Of a stretch of 64,000 bases of DNA, positions 8,005-16,512 are shown one piece after another. Source of the stretch: Nocardia ignorata NBRC 108230 (lineage in GTDB: Bacteria; Actinomycetota; Actinomycetes; Mycobacteriales; Mycobacteriaceae). Positions within the stretch are counted from its first letter, which is position 1; each line of letters opens with the position of its first letter. The notes under the pieces were generated by a model. It was not told the origin of the DNA. It saw only the letters and a program-made list of their open reading frames with translations, and ran no database searches. Location: positions 1 to 64,000 of the forward strand of contig NZ_BDBI01000044.1 of NCBI RefSeq assembly GCF_001612905.1, written 5' to 3'. The position numbers were made by a program, and so were the translations under genes.

Positions 8005-8904
8005 TCAGCTCTTCACGCCGCCCGCGGTGAGGCCGGAGATGATGCGGCGCTGGAAGATCAGCACCATGATCACCAGCGGCACGGTGACGATCACACCGGC
8101 CGCCATGATCGCCGCGTACGGCTGGACCAGCGGGTCGTTGCCGGAGAAGCTCGCGATGGCGACCGTCACCGGCTTGGTCTGCTCACCGGAGAGCAACCGG
8201 GCGAGCAGATATTCGTTGACCGAGGCGATGAACGCCAGGATCGCGGTGGTGAACACCGCGGGCGCCGCCAGCGGCAGCATGACCAACCGGAACGCCTGCA
8301 GCTTGCTCGCACCGTCGATACGCGCGGCTTCTTCGAGCTCCCAGGGCAATTCGGCGAAGAACGACGCAAGGATGTACACCGTCATCGGCAGTACGAACGA
8401 GATGTTCGGGATGATCATCGCCTGGTACTGGCCGATCCAGCCGAGGTCGGTGAACAGCTGGAACAGCGGCGTCACCAGCACGACGGCAGGGAACATCGAC
8501 GCCGAAAGGATCAGCCCCGAAACCAGGTACTTGCCCGCGAAGGTCATCCGGGCGAGCGCGTACGCGGCGAGCACGCCGAGCAACAACGCGACCACCGTCG
8601 TCACCGAGCCGATGATCACGCTGTTGAGCAGCGCCTTGCCGAAGTCGTTGCCGCGGCTGGTGTCGAAGGCGTTGCGGAAGTTCTCCAGCGTCACGTGGGT
8701 CGGCCACGGAGTGCTGTCGAAGGTGTGGGCCGGGTCGCGGAACGCGACAACGGCCATCCAGTAGAACGGTCCGAGCCCCCACACGAGCACGATCGCCACA
8801 CCGAGGTACAGGCGAACGGTTCCGAGCCGTTTGCGCCACGAAACCGACTGTGTCGCAACAGGTTCGCGTTCGGCGGTGGGCTCTTTGGTCATCGAAATGC
8901 TCAT
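8005..8904 (-). CDS. Sugar ABC transporter permease, SugB-like
   Basis: A 299-residue inner-membrane permease of the carbohydrate uptake (CUT1, MalG/SugB) type. About six hydrophobic helices are visible, the first at about residues 33-52 (LYLGVAIVLVWGLGPFYWM). The cytoplasmic EAA loop that docks the ATPase reads EEAARIDGASKLQAFRLVML. The start at 8904 overlaps the stop of the upstream permease as TGATG, so translation is coupled. It completes a three-gene operon with the binding lipoprotein and first permease. No ATPase gene follows; ponA1 is next. The likely energiser is the SugC/MsiK-type ATPase at 17.1 kb. Substrate is unproven; trehalose or a related disaccharide fits the binding-protein similarity. 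Confidence 0.9.
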   Translation of the reverse strand: MSISMTKEPTAEREPVATQSVSWRKRLGTVRLYLGVAIVLVWGLGPFYWMAVVAFRDPAHTFDSTPWPTHVTLENFRNAFDTSRGNDFGKALLNSVIIGSVTTVVALLLGVLAAYALARMTFAGKYLVSGLILSASMFPAVVLVTPLFQLFTDLGWIGQYQAMIIPNISFVLPMTVYILASFFAELPWELEEAARIDGASKLQAFRLVMLPLAAPAVFTTAILAFIASVNEYLLARLLSGEQTKPVTVAIASFSGNDPLVQPYAAIMAAGVIVTVPLVIMVLIFQRRIISGLTAGGVKS

Positions 8905-9881
8905 CAGTTCGCCTTCCGCTGCTCTTCCTGCGTGCGAACGGCGTTGGCGCCCAACACCTTCACCAGCAGGAACGCGATCGCGAACACCAGCACGAAGGTG
9001 ATCGTCGACAGGGCGGCCGCGCTGTTGGGACCTTGGCGCACCTGGTCGACCACCAGGATCGACAGGGTGCTGGTGGCCGGGTTCGCGCCGGTCATGATCG
9101 CGGGCAGGTCGTACATGCGCAGCGCGTCCATGGTGCGGAACAGCACCGCGACCAGCAGTGCGGGCTTGAGCAGCGGCAGCGTGATGTGCACGAACCGCTG
9201 CCAGGCCGAGGCGCCGTCGACCTTGGCGGCCTCGTACACGTCGTTCGGGATCACCTGCAGCCCGGCAAGGATCAGCAGCGCCATGAACGGGGTGGTCTTC
9301 CACACGTCGGCCACGATCACCGCGAACCGCGAGGCCCACACATCCGAGGTCCACAGGATCTCGGTGCCGAGCACCCGGTTCACCACGCCGTCGTACTGGA
9401 ACATGAACTCCCACAGCCGCGCGGTCACAGCGGTGGGGATGGCCCACGGGATCAGCACCGCGGCCCGCAACAGCGCCCGGCCACGGAAGGTCTTGCCCAT
9501 CACGATGGCCATGCCGAGGCCGAGGGTCGCCTCGATCGTCACGGTCACCACCGTGAAGAACAGGGTGACCCCGACCGCCGCCCAGAACTGCGACCCGAGT
9601 GTGCCGGTCGGGCACGACACCGTACCCATCAGCGAATTGCATTGCTGCAGTAGCCAATGGGTGTAGTTGTCGAAACCCGCGCTGCCGCCCTCGACGAACA
9701 TGCCGGTGGCCGGGTCGATGCCGGCGTCCTTGCGGAACGACATCCACAGCGCCTGGAACACCGGATAACCGATGACCACGGCCAGCGCCACCATCACCGG
9801 GGTCACGAACAGCCACGCCCGCCGTGATTGCCTCAGTTGCAGCGCTAGCCCGCGCTGCTTGACTCCCGAAGGATCCGACAC
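8904..9881 (-). CDS. Sugar ABC transporter permease, SugA-like
   Basis: A 325-residue CUT1-type permease (MalF/SugA family). It begins at GTG 9881 with GGAGAG upstream. The first membrane helix is at about residues 24-47, followed by a periplasmic loop containing two cysteines (QQCNSLMGTVSCPTG) and further helices. The EAA loop YEAAKVDGASAWQRFVHITL is typical. It sits between the binding-protein gene (45 bases upstream) and the second permease (overlapping). Together with these it forms a high-affinity sugar importer lacking an ATPase in the operon. Specific substrate cannot be read from the permease itself. Confidence 0.9.
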   Translation of the reverse strand: MSDPSGVKQRGLALQLRQSRRAWLFVTPVMVALAVVIGYPVFQALWMSFRKDAGIDPATGMFVEGGSAGFDNYTHWLLQQCNSLMGTVSCPTGTLGSQFWAAVGVTLFFTVVTVTIEATLGLGMAIVMGKTFRGRALLRAAVLIPWAIPTAVTARLWEFMFQYDGVVNRVLGTEILWTSDVWASRFAVIVADVWKTTPFMALLILAGLQVIPNDVYEAAKVDGASAWQRFVHITLPLLKPALLVAVLFRTMDALRMYDLPAIMTGANPATSTLSILVVDQVRQGPNSAAALSTITFVLVFAIAFLLVKVLGANAVRTQEEQRKAN

Positions 9882-9926
9882 CGTTTCTACTCTCCTACGG
9901 TCTGGTCGGGTCCGCTGCGCGTACCG

Positions 9927-11204
9927 CTACGAACCAGCGGTCTCGATGCCCTTTTGCATGCCTGCGACTGCGTCGTCGACGGACTTCGTGCCGTTCAGGG
10001 CAGCATATGCGTTGTCCTGGATGGCCTTTGACACCGCCTCGTAGAACGGCGAGACCGGTCGCGGCACCGCGTTGGCGATCGACTCCTTCAGCGCGGGCAG
10101 GTACGGCATCTTCGCGATCAGGGCCGGGTCGTCGTAGAGCGAGGTACGCACCGGCGGGAAGGCGCCCTGGGCGACGATCTGCTGTGCCTCTTCGCTGACC
10201 ATGAAGCGAACGAAGTCGGCGGCGGTGGCCTTGTTCTTGGAGAACGCGCTGATCGCGACGTTGTAGCCGCCGAGGGTCGAGGCGCCGACATCGGTCTTGC
10301 CGGGCAGCGGTGCCACGCCGAAGCGGTCCTTCACCATCGAACCCTCGCCGTTGGCCTGACCGTACAGGTACGGCCAGGTGCGCAGGAACAGCAGCTTGCC
10401 CGACTCGAACGCGTTCGCGCTCTCGCCTTCCTTGAAGCTGATGGCCTCTTTGGGGATGTCGCCGCGCTGGTAGGCGTCGACCAGAACCTTCAGGCCCTCT
10501 TTGGATTCGGGGCTGTTCACGGTGGGGGTCTTGCCGTCGGCGCCGACGAAGCTGCCGCCGTAGGCGTTGATGACCTCGGACGTGTTCACGGTCAGGCCCT
10601 CGTAGGGGAACAGTTGACCGGCGTAGCAGCCGATGTTGTTGTCGCGCGCGATCTGGCACTGGCCGAGCATCTCCGACCAGGTGCGCGGCGGGTTGGGAAC
10701 CAGGTCCTTGCGGTAGTACAGCAGACCGCCGTTGGTATTGCGCGGTGCCGCGTACAGCTTGCCGTTGTAGGTGGCGCTGGCAACGGTCGGCGCGAGCAGC
10801 GGCGCGGTGTCGATGGCGAAGCTGCCTTCGAGCGGCTGGATCCAGCCCTTGGCGGCGAACTCCGCGGTGTAGGGCACGTCGAGGGCGACCACGTCGTAGC
10901 CGTCCTGCTTCGAGCGGAAGTGCTCGGCCATGTCGTCGCGCTGCTGGTCGGCGTCGGCCGACTGCTCCTTGAACGTCACCTGCTCGTTCGGGTGCGCGGC
11001 GTTCCAGCGGTCGATGAGCTGCTTGACCATCCCGGTCTCGGAGACGTCCTTACCCTCGACGTAGGTGATCGGTCCACGCCCGGTCAGGTTCTGGTCGAGG
11101 GCGTTGCCGCCGTTGTCACTCGAGCAGGCGCTGGCGAACGATGCGGTAAGCAACGCAATCGAGGCAGCAGCCATCGTCGCTCTGGGGACAAACTTCAAGG
11201 CCAT
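9927..11204 (-). CDS. Sugar-binding lipoprotein, LpqY-like
   Basis: A 425-residue extracellular solute-binding protein, anchored as a lipoprotein: an N-terminal signal ends in ASFASAC, with the Cys as probable lipid site (Ala rather than Leu at -3 is less canonical). Similarity to mycobacterial LpqY is seen at YDVVALDVPYTAEFAAKGW and at the C-terminal GAFPPVRTSLYDDP. LpqY binds trehalose in mycobacteria, so trehalose or a related alpha-glucoside is the best guess. The start at 11204 follows GGAG; a longer in-frame start exists but would spoil the signal peptide. First gene of a three-gene importer operon. Assignment as sugar-binding is strong, the ligand inferred. Confidence 0.88.
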   Translation of the reverse strand: MALKFVPRATMAAASIALLTASFASACSSDNGGNALDQNLTGRGPITYVEGKDVSETGMVKQLIDRWNAAHPNEQVTFKEQSADADQQRDDMAEHFRSKQDGYDVVALDVPYTAEFAAKGWIQPLEGSFAIDTAPLLAPTVASATYNGKLYAAPRNTNGGLLYYRKDLVPNPPRTWSEMLGQCQIARDNNIGCYAGQLFPYEGLTVNTSEVINAYGGSFVGADGKTPTVNSPESKEGLKVLVDAYQRGDIPKEAISFKEGESANAFESGKLLFLRTWPYLYGQANGEGSMVKDRFGVAPLPGKTDVGASTLGGYNVAISAFSKNKATAADFVRFMVSEEAQQIVAQGAFPPVRTSLYDDPALIAKMPYLPALKESIANAVPRPVSPFYEAVSKAIQDNAYAALNGTKSVDDAVAGMQKGIETAGS

Positions 11205-11368
11205 CGCAGACACTCCAGGGTCGAGACAGTGAGCAGCAGCACAGTGCGTCGGTGCAGGGGCAAACATACATGGTGTGGCCCGCCGCGTCCGATCGTCCCG
11301 TCACTTCGGCTACTTTGCGGTCAGTTCGGTGCGCGGGCGATGTCGGCGCGGTGTCCTAGGCTCGATCC

Positions 11369-12199
11369 GTGACCAGCCCCACGCCGTCCGCACCCGACCG
11401 GATGCTGTCCCGGATCGGTGGTTTGCTGCGCAAGGCCGAGGCCACCGACAACGAGCACGAGGCGGAGGCGTTTCTCGCGGCCGCGCAACGGCTGGCGACG
11501 AAGTCGTCGATCGATCTGGCGGTGGCGCGCTCGCATGTGGCGCGGCGCGAACGCCGGTCCACGCCGGTGCAGCGGATCATCCCGATCGGGGAGCCGGGGC
11601 GGAAGGGGTTGCGCACCTACGTGCAGTTGTTCGTCGCCATCGCTACCGCCAACGACGTGCGCTGCGATGTCGCGCGCACCTCCACGCAGGTCTACGCCTA
11701 CGGTTTCGACGCCGATATCGACGCCTGCGAGGCGCTGTACGCGAGTCTGCTGGTGCAGATGGTGCGGGCCTCGGATCACTACATCAAGTCGGGTGCGTAT
11801 CGCGAGGCCACGGTGGTGAAGGTGGTCACCGAGAAGCGGTTCGGCCGGACGGTACGCCGCAAGGTGCAGGCCCCGGTCGCCGGTGTGACGGCGCGACTGA
11901 ATTTCCAGATGGCGTTCGCGGCGCGGATCGGCGCGCGACTGGCCGAGGTGAAGGCCGAGGTGGTCGCCGAGGAATCGGCGGTCGAGTCGACTGGAACCGC
12001 ACTCGCGCTGCGCGACAAGGAACTCGCCCTCACCGACTTCTACACCGCCACCTCGGAAGCGCGCGGCACCTGGCGCGGACCGCAGACCTCCACCGGCCAT
12101 TCGGCCGCGGCCCGGCAGGCGGGCGACCGGGCGGGCCGCAACGCCCGCCTCGGCCCCTCCACCGAACTACCCGCCGCACGCGGCAAACTCACGAGATGA
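11369..12199 (+). CDS. DUF2786 domain protein
   Basis: A 276-residue protein starting at GTG 11369. The N-terminal DUF2786 module is clear: LSRIGGLLRKAEATDNEHEA followed by a helical AAQRLATKSSIDL stretch. The middle holds a YAYGFDADIDACEALYASLL segment, then VRASDHYIKSG. The C-terminal 60 residues are Arg/Ala/Ser-rich and probably disordered. It overlaps the next gene, a small metallopeptidase-like protein, by four bases (ATGA), and the two form an operon. DUF2786 proteins are conserved in actinobacteria, but their function is unknown. No signal or membrane helix. Confidence 0.85.
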   Translation: MTSPTPSAPDRMLSRIGGLLRKAEATDNEHEAEAFLAAAQRLATKSSIDLAVARSHVARRERRSTPVQRIIPIGEPGRKGLRTYVQLFVAIATANDVRCDVARTSTQVYAYGFDADIDACEALYASLLVQMVRASDHYIKSGAYREATVVKVVTEKRFGRTVRRKVQAPVAGVTARLNFQMAFAARIGARLAEVKAEVVAEESAVESTGTALALRDKELALTDFYTATSEARGTWRGPQTSTGHSAAARQAGDRAGRNARLGPSTELPAARGKLTR

Positions 12200-12738
12200 A
12201 CCGCGAGCCCGACGATGTCTGCGGTCCGGCTCCACGACGCGACACCCAGCGGGCGCGGGTGTACGACGCCGAGCAGTTGGTGCGCGGTGTCTTCGATCGC
12301 GCCGAGGAATTCGGGCATCGCACTGTCGATATCTACGGTTCGCAGGTGACCTTGCCGGTCGAGCGACGATTCGCGTCGGTGGAATCGGTGCAGAGTTATG
12401 TCGACAAGGTGATCGCGCTGAATTGGGTTCGAGCCCAATGGGATCGGGCGGTGATTTCCGTGCGGGTCCGTGCGCGGGCGGGCACGGCTGCGGCACACTA
12501 CGAACGCGCCGCTGCCGTGCTGGCCGTCCCACTCCATACCGGCGCCACCGCGTGGGCGCTGCGCGAACTGGTTGTTCTGCACGAACTCGCCCATCATTTG
12601 GCGCCGACCCCCGACGAAGTGTCGCACGGACCCGAATTCTGCACTCGCTATGCGGAATTGGCCGACGGTGTGATCGGTCCCGAAGCGGCTCTGCTGATCC
12701 GGGCGACATTCGCCGGTTGCGGAGTCCGCTTCGGGTGA
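12196..12738 (+). CDS. TIGR04338-type metallohydrolase
   Basis: A 180-residue small zinc metallopeptidase-like protein. The HELAHH motif at residues 129-134 supplies two zinc-binding His and the catalytic Glu, and SHGPEF at about 143-148 gives a probable third ligand, as in SprT/zincin-like folds. The protein matches actinobacterial putative metallohydrolases that accompany DUF2786 genes. The start ATG overlaps the upstream stop as ATGA, so the two are coupled. Substrate unknown; cytoplasmic, since no signal is visible. The pair may act together, but nothing in the sequence shows how. Confidence 0.85.
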   Translation: MNREPDDVCGPAPRRDTQRARVYDAEQLVRGVFDRAEEFGHRTVDIYGSQVTLPVERRFASVESVQSYVDKVIALNWVRAQWDRAVISVRVRARAGTAAAHYERAAAVLAVPLHTGATAWALRELVVLHELAHHLAPTPDEVSHGPEFCTRYAELADGVIGPEAALLIRATFAGCGVRFG

Positions 12739-12744
12739 GTCGCC

Positions 12745-12987
12745 CTAGCGATTTCCGGTGCTACCAGGGGCGCTGCCGCGTCCGCCTGACCCCTGTCCGC
12801 CCGGGGCGGGAGAGGTGCAGGATTTGCTGTCCGTGCAGGGGGAACCGCTCGTGGAACCACCACGCCCACCACCACCCTGCGAGCCGTGAGCCGCGGCGAA
12901 ACTCGTCTGCTCGGGTGTCACCGCAGCGGCCACACCGACCCCCATCACGCTGAACGCGGCGACCATCGCGGCAATTGCTGTTTTCAT
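12745..12987 (-). CDS. Small secreted Gly/Ser-rich protein
   Basis: An 80-residue protein starting at ATG 12987, five bases after AAAGGGGAAA. Residues 1-22 (MKTAIAAMVAAFSVMGVGVAAA) form a clear signal peptide with a plausible cleavage site after the Ala run. The mature part is low complexity, with Gly, Ser and Pro repeats and two cysteines (PCTDSKSC) that could form a disulphide. No family recognised. It converges on the metallohydrolase gene with only six bases between stops. Confidence 0.65.
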   Translation of the reverse strand: MKTAIAAMVAAFSVMGVGVAAAVTPEQTSFAAAHGSQGGGGRGGSTSGSPCTDSKSCTSPAPGGQGSGGRGSAPGSTGNR

Positions 12988-13070
12988 TGTTTCCCCTTTG
13001 TTCGCGGCTACGAGTTGATCGTGCGGGGCGGGGACTAATGAATTCTCAACAGCCGCTTGTAGATAAGGCT

Positions 13071-13102
13071 CGAGGCCCCGGCCGATGAGCACCGGGACCT
13101 CG
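13071..13102 (-). terminator. Probable terminator after ohr
   Basis: An 11-bp stem with one mismatch (13071-13081 with 13092-13102) closes a 10-base loop, 20 bases beyond the ohr stop codon. No T tract follows, which is common for actinobacterial terminators. Confidence 0.45.
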
Positions 13103-13122
13103 ATTCGACGGGGTGTTGCCGA

Positions 13123-13545
13123 TCAGTCGTCGGTCACCTGGACGTCGACGTCGATATTGCCGCGGGTCGCGTTGGAGTACGGGCACACCTGGTGTGCCTG
13201 GTCGGCCAGTTGCTGTGCTTCCTCGCGGGTGAGGTGGGGGAGGGTGACCTCGAGGGTGACGGCGAGCTGGAAGCCGCCCTTGTCGTTCGGGCCGATCGAA
13301 ACCTGCGCGCCCACCGCCGAATCGGCGATATTCGCGCCTGCCTTCTTACCGACCAGGCGCAGCGCGGAGTGGAAGCACGCGGCGTAACCGGCCGCGAACA
13401 GCTGCTCGGGATTGGTGCCCGCGCCGTCGCCGCCCATTTCCTTCGGCGGGGCGAGCACCACATCGAGCTTGCCGTCGGTGGTGCGGGCGGAGCCGGTGCG
13501 GCCTTCGCCGGTGGCAAGGGCTTCGGCGGTGTAGAGAACCTGCAT
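13123..13545 (-). CDS. ohr: Organic hydroperoxide resistance protein Ohr
   Basis: A 140-residue thiol peroxidase of the Ohr/OsmC family that reduces organic and fatty-acid hydroperoxides in the cytoplasm. The start MQVLYTAEALATGEGR matches the family opening; an alternative start four codons upstream (13557) overlaps the ohrR stop as ATGA and would give translational coupling. The two reactive cysteines are present: Cys57 in YAACFHSAL and Cys121 in VCPYSNATRGN, the latter block being diagnostic for Ohr. Directly downstream of its regulator gene ohrR. Length is typical. Confidence 0.95.
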   Translation of the reverse strand: MQVLYTAEALATGEGRTGSARTTDGKLDVVLAPPKEMGGDGAGTNPEQLFAAGYAACFHSALRLVGKKAGANIADSAVGAQVSIGPNDKGGFQLAVTLEVTLPHLTREEAQQLADQAHQVCPYSNATRGNIDVDVQVTDD

Positions 13546-13553
13546 GGGGAGTC

Positions 13554-13985
13554 TCATTTCTCGATGAGGGAATCGGTCAGTTTGCGGAGCAGAGTGCGGA
13601 GGGCGGCGGCTTCGTCGCCGGTCAGACCCGCTGCTCGAGCCATTTCCGTGGGGATGGCGCAAGCTCGGGCGCGGACGGCCCGCCCGTGCTCGGTGAGCAC
13701 GATGTCGACGCGGCGCTCGTCGTCGGCCGCACGCCTGCGCTGCACGAAACCGGTTGCTTCCAGTCGCTTGAGCAGTGGTGACAGGGTGCCGGAGTCGAGC
13801 TCGAGCGCCCTGCCGAGTTCGCCGACGCTGCGGCCGTCGCGTTCCCACAGCGCCAGCATCACCAGGTATTGCGGGTAGGTGAGTCCTAGTTGTTCCAGTT
13901 TCGGACGGTAGACCGCCGTCATCGCTCGCGAGGCCGCGTAGAGCGGGAAGCACAGCTGCTCGTCGAGGGTGAGTCCGTCGGTCAT
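13554..13985 (-). CDS. ohrR: MarR-family peroxide sensor OhrR
   Basis: A 143-residue winged-helix repressor. The N-terminal LDEQLCFPLYAASRAM carries the single sensing cysteine (Cys12) that organic peroxides oxidise to release DNA. YPQYLVMLALWE and LSPLLKRLEATGFVQRRR are the dimer/recognition regions of MarR proteins, and ERRVDIVLTEHG is the wing. It starts at ATG 13985, 16 bases from a palindromic operator, and precedes ohr in the same operon. It is expected to repress both genes until peroxide stress. Family and role are well supported by the Cys and by the neighbour. Confidence 0.95.
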   Translation of the reverse strand: MTDGLTLDEQLCFPLYAASRAMTAVYRPKLEQLGLTYPQYLVMLALWERDGRSVGELGRALELDSGTLSPLLKRLEATGFVQRRRAADDERRVDIVLTEHGRAVRARACAIPTEMARAAGLTGDEAAALRTLLRKLTDSLIEK

Positions 13986-14000
13986 GCGAGGAACTGTAGC

Positions 14001-14017
14001 GCACAATTAAATTGTGC
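14001..14017. promoter_or_regulatory. OhrR operator
   Basis: GCACAATT-A-AATTGTGC is a perfect 8-1-8 palindrome just upstream of ohrR. Its core ACAATTAAATTGT agrees with the OhrR site known from Bacillus subtilis as I recall it. An overlapping palindrome TTGTGCACAA occupies 14012-14021. The position, covering the likely promoter of ohrR-ohr, fits autorepression. Confidence 0.8.
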
Positions 14018-14073
14018 ACAACTAATTAGGTCGAGTGCTCGCCGGTCGGTGGTCGTACCGGTGTGGTCGGCGT

Positions 14074-15060
14074 CTACGAAACGGAGTCGGACGCCGGCGT
14101 GTCCTCGAGCAATGCGCGCACCCGCTCGTACCGTCGCAGCCACCACCGCACCCGCTCGGCATCCGGATGGCGGTATCGATCCATCGCCACCGGATCGGGT
14201 TCCGGCGCACTGGTCGGCACCGTCAACCACCCGTCGACCGGGCGCAGCGAGTCGGCGACCAGATCACCTTCGAACAGCGCGAGAGTACCCAGCCCACAGG
14301 CGAATTCGAGGTCCGGCAGCGTCCCGGCCAGAGCGATCTGGGCTGCCAGCCCGACACTCGTCTCCAGTGCCGACGACACCACCGTCGGCAGTTCGGCGGC
14401 CTCGGCAACCGCGAGCGCCCGCCGCACCCCACCGAGCGGCGTGCATTTGAGCACCGCCACATCCGCCGCCCCCGCCACCGCGACGCGCAACGGATCCTCC
14501 GCACGCCGAATCGACTCGTCGGCCGCGATCGGCACCGAGACCCGCGCCCGCACCTCCGCGAGTTCCTCGATACTCCGGCACGGCTGCTCCACGTACTGCA
14601 ATCCTCTTGCCGCCGAATCTATTTCCCGAATTCGCCGCACGGCGGTCTCGACATCCCACACCGCATTGGCATCGACCCGGACGGCCCCGGAATCCCCGAG
14701 CGCCGCCCGCACCGCCGCCACCCGCGCCAAGTCCTCAGCAAGCGAATCAGAATGATCGGCGACCTTCACCTTCGCTGTCGCACAACCGGATTGACGGGCG
14801 ATTCGCGCCGCACGTTCGGGATCTACGGCAGGCACGATGCAATTCACCGGTACCCGCTCCCGCACGGGCGCAGGCCACCCGATAGTCGCCTGCTCGACAG
14901 CGGTAGCCAACCACCCCGCCGCCTCCCGATCGTCGTACTCGGGAAACGCGCAGAACTCCCCCCACCCGTTCTCCCCCCGAATCAACATCCCCTCGCGCAC
15001 GGTGATCCCCCGAAACCGCGTACGCAGCGGAATCGCATAAACGAAGGTCTCGAAGTCCAC
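14074..15060 (-). CDS. menC: o-Succinylbenzoate synthase
   Basis: A 328-residue enolase-superfamily enzyme of menaquinone biosynthesis that dehydrates SHCHC to o-succinylbenzoate. Catalytic residues are visible in order: the AKVKV motif with Lys97 and Lys99, metal ligands Asp130 (VRVDANAVW), Glu158 (YVEQP) and Asp181 (AADES), and the second catalytic Lys205 (VLKCTPLGG). Length and motif spacing match actinobacterial MenC (about 320). No other men gene is nearby. The 199 bases upstream (15061-15259) contain no gene that I can support. Cytoplasmic. Confidence 0.92.
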   Translation of the reverse strand: MDFETFVYAIPLRTRFRGITVREGMLIRGENGWGEFCAFPEYDDREAAGWLATAVEQATIGWPAPVRERVPVNCIVPAVDPERAARIARQSGCATAKVKVADHSDSLAEDLARVAAVRAALGDSGAVRVDANAVWDVETAVRRIREIDSAARGLQYVEQPCRSIEELAEVRARVSVPIAADESIRRAEDPLRVAVAGAADVAVLKCTPLGGVRRALAVAEAAELPTVVSSALETSVGLAAQIALAGTLPDLEFACGLGTLALFEGDLVADSLRPVDGWLTVPTSAPEPDPVAMDRYRHPDAERVRWWLRRYERVRALLEDTPASDSVS

Positions 15061-15259
15061 GCCATCACCCTAAGCGTTGCGCAGAATCGGACAGGGTGAC
15101 CTGCGCTGCCTACTTGTCCGCCGGACCGTAGAAGTCAGGGCGCAGGCCAGACCACAGAAACGAGCGCGGTCGGATACGTCGCACCGGTGACGGGTCTCGG
15201 CCGTAGCCGAGGACGGCCGTCGGCGGCGGCATTCGCGTGGACGCCGCCGCCGACCGCAC

Positions 15260-16429
15260 TCACAATCTTTCGATGATGGTCGCGTTGGCGAGCCCACCCG
15301 CCTCGCACATCGTCTGCAACCCGTAACGGGCACCGCGCTGGTGCAGGGCATGGACCAGCGTGGTCATCAGCCGTGCCCCGGAGGCGCCGAGCGGGTGGCC
15401 GATGGCGATGGCACCGCCGTTGACATTCACCTTGCTCAGGTCGGCGCCGGTTTCCTTCGCCCAGGCCAGGACGACGGGCGAGAACGCCTCGTTGATCTCG
15501 ATCAGGTCGATGTCGGACAGGTCGAGGCCCGCCCGGCGCAGCACCTTCTCGGTCGCGGGGATCACCGCGGTGAGCATGAGCAACGGGTCGTCGCCCGCGA
15601 CGGCGAAGCTGTGCAGCCGGGCGAGCGGGCGCAGGCCGAGCTGCTCGGCCCGCTCGCCCGACATGATGAGCACGGCCGAGCTGCCGTCACTGACCTGACT
15701 GGCGGAGGCGGCGGTGATCTCCCAGCCGATCTGCGGGAAGCGCGCCGCCATGGCAGGGTCGTAGTAGGCGGGCTTCAGCTTCGCCAGCGTTTCGAGTGTG
15801 GAGCCGACGCGGATGCCCTCGTCACCGGTCAGCCCGTTCAGTGGGACGAGTTCGCCGGCGAAGAGCCCGTCTTTCGTTGCGCGGGCCGCCTTTTCGTGGC
15901 TGCTCAGCGCGAACTCGTCGAGCTGGGTGCGGCTCAGTCCCCACTTGGCGGCGATCAGCTCGGCGCTGATGCCCTGCGGGACAAGGTCCTCCGGATACCG
16001 TTGCGCGAAGGCCACCCCGGACAGGTCGGCGGCCCCGAGCGCACTGGAACCCATCGGAACTCGCCCCATGGATTCGACGCCCGCCGCGACGACGATGTCG
16101 TACGCGCCCGCGATCACGCCCTGCGCGGCGAAATGGATGGCCTGCTGGCTGCTTCCGCACTGCCGGTCGACGGTGGTCGCCGGCACCGACTCGGGGTATC
16201 CGGCGGCCAGTGCGGCCCGCCGGGTCATGTTCACGCCCTGCTCGCCGACCTGGGTGACGATGCCGCCGATCACATCGTCGACCAGTGCCGGGTCGATGCC
16301 GCTGCGCTCGATCACCGCGCGCAGGCTGTGCGCGAGCAGGTCGACGGGATGGACGTCGTGGAGTGCGCCGTCGGGTTTGCCCCGCCCGATGGGGGTGCGT
16401 ACCGCTTCGACGATGACCGCGTCTCGCAT
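15260..16429 (-). CDS. Thiolase (acetyl-CoA C-acyltransferase)
   Basis: A 389-residue thiolase that cleaves or forms beta-ketoacyl-CoA. Start at ATG 16429 after AGAGGA. The nucleophile Cys91 lies in DRQCGSSQQAI, the catalytic His in GGAIAIGHPLGASG, and the second Cys (Cys375) in CEAGGLANATI near the C-terminus. DRQCGSSQ and the GVESMGRVP block are typical of actinobacterial FadA-type degradative thiolases. A divergent HxlR-type regulator begins 83 bases away, so the regulator probably controls this gene. Specific chain length cannot be told. Confidence 0.92.
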   Translation of the reverse strand: MRDAVIVEAVRTPIGRGKPDGALHDVHPVDLLAHSLRAVIERSGIDPALVDDVIGGIVTQVGEQGVNMTRRAALAAGYPESVPATTVDRQCGSSQQAIHFAAQGVIAGAYDIVVAAGVESMGRVPMGSSALGAADLSGVAFAQRYPEDLVPQGISAELIAAKWGLSRTQLDEFALSSHEKAARATKDGLFAGELVPLNGLTGDEGIRVGSTLETLAKLKPAYYDPAMAARFPQIGWEITAASASQVSDGSSAVLIMSGERAEQLGLRPLARLHSFAVAGDDPLLMLTAVIPATEKVLRRAGLDLSDIDLIEINEAFSPVVLAWAKETGADLSKVNVNGGAIAIGHPLGASGARLMTTLVHALHQRGARYGLQTMCEAGGLANATIIERL

Positions 16430-16462
16430 GGGAGTCCTCTTCCCTCTGGCTATATCAGACAA

Positions 16463-16473
16463 TAGTCAGACTA
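16463..16473. promoter_or_regulatory. Candidate operator between thiolase and HxlR regulator
   Basis: TAGTC-A-GACTA is a perfect inverted repeat in the 83-base divergent promoter region, flanked by a wider pair ATAGT (16462-16466) and ACTAT (16481-16485). The region is unusually A+T-rich for this genome. A site for the adjacent winged-helix regulator is likely, from position and symmetry only. Confidence 0.4.
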
Positions 16474-16512
16474 GACGCTAACTATCATTTGCTCAAGTCA
16501 GGGAGGCGTATG

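Noticed and set aside
7609..9666. 685-codon plus-strand frame across ponA1 and the permease genes
   Set aside because: Arg/His/Ala-rich antisense translation crossing three real minus-strand genes.
13546..14019. Extension of ohr upstream through ohrR in another frame
   Set aside because: It overlaps all of ohrR and adds only Arg/Pro/His-rich text; Ohr proteins begin at M-VLYTAEALATG.
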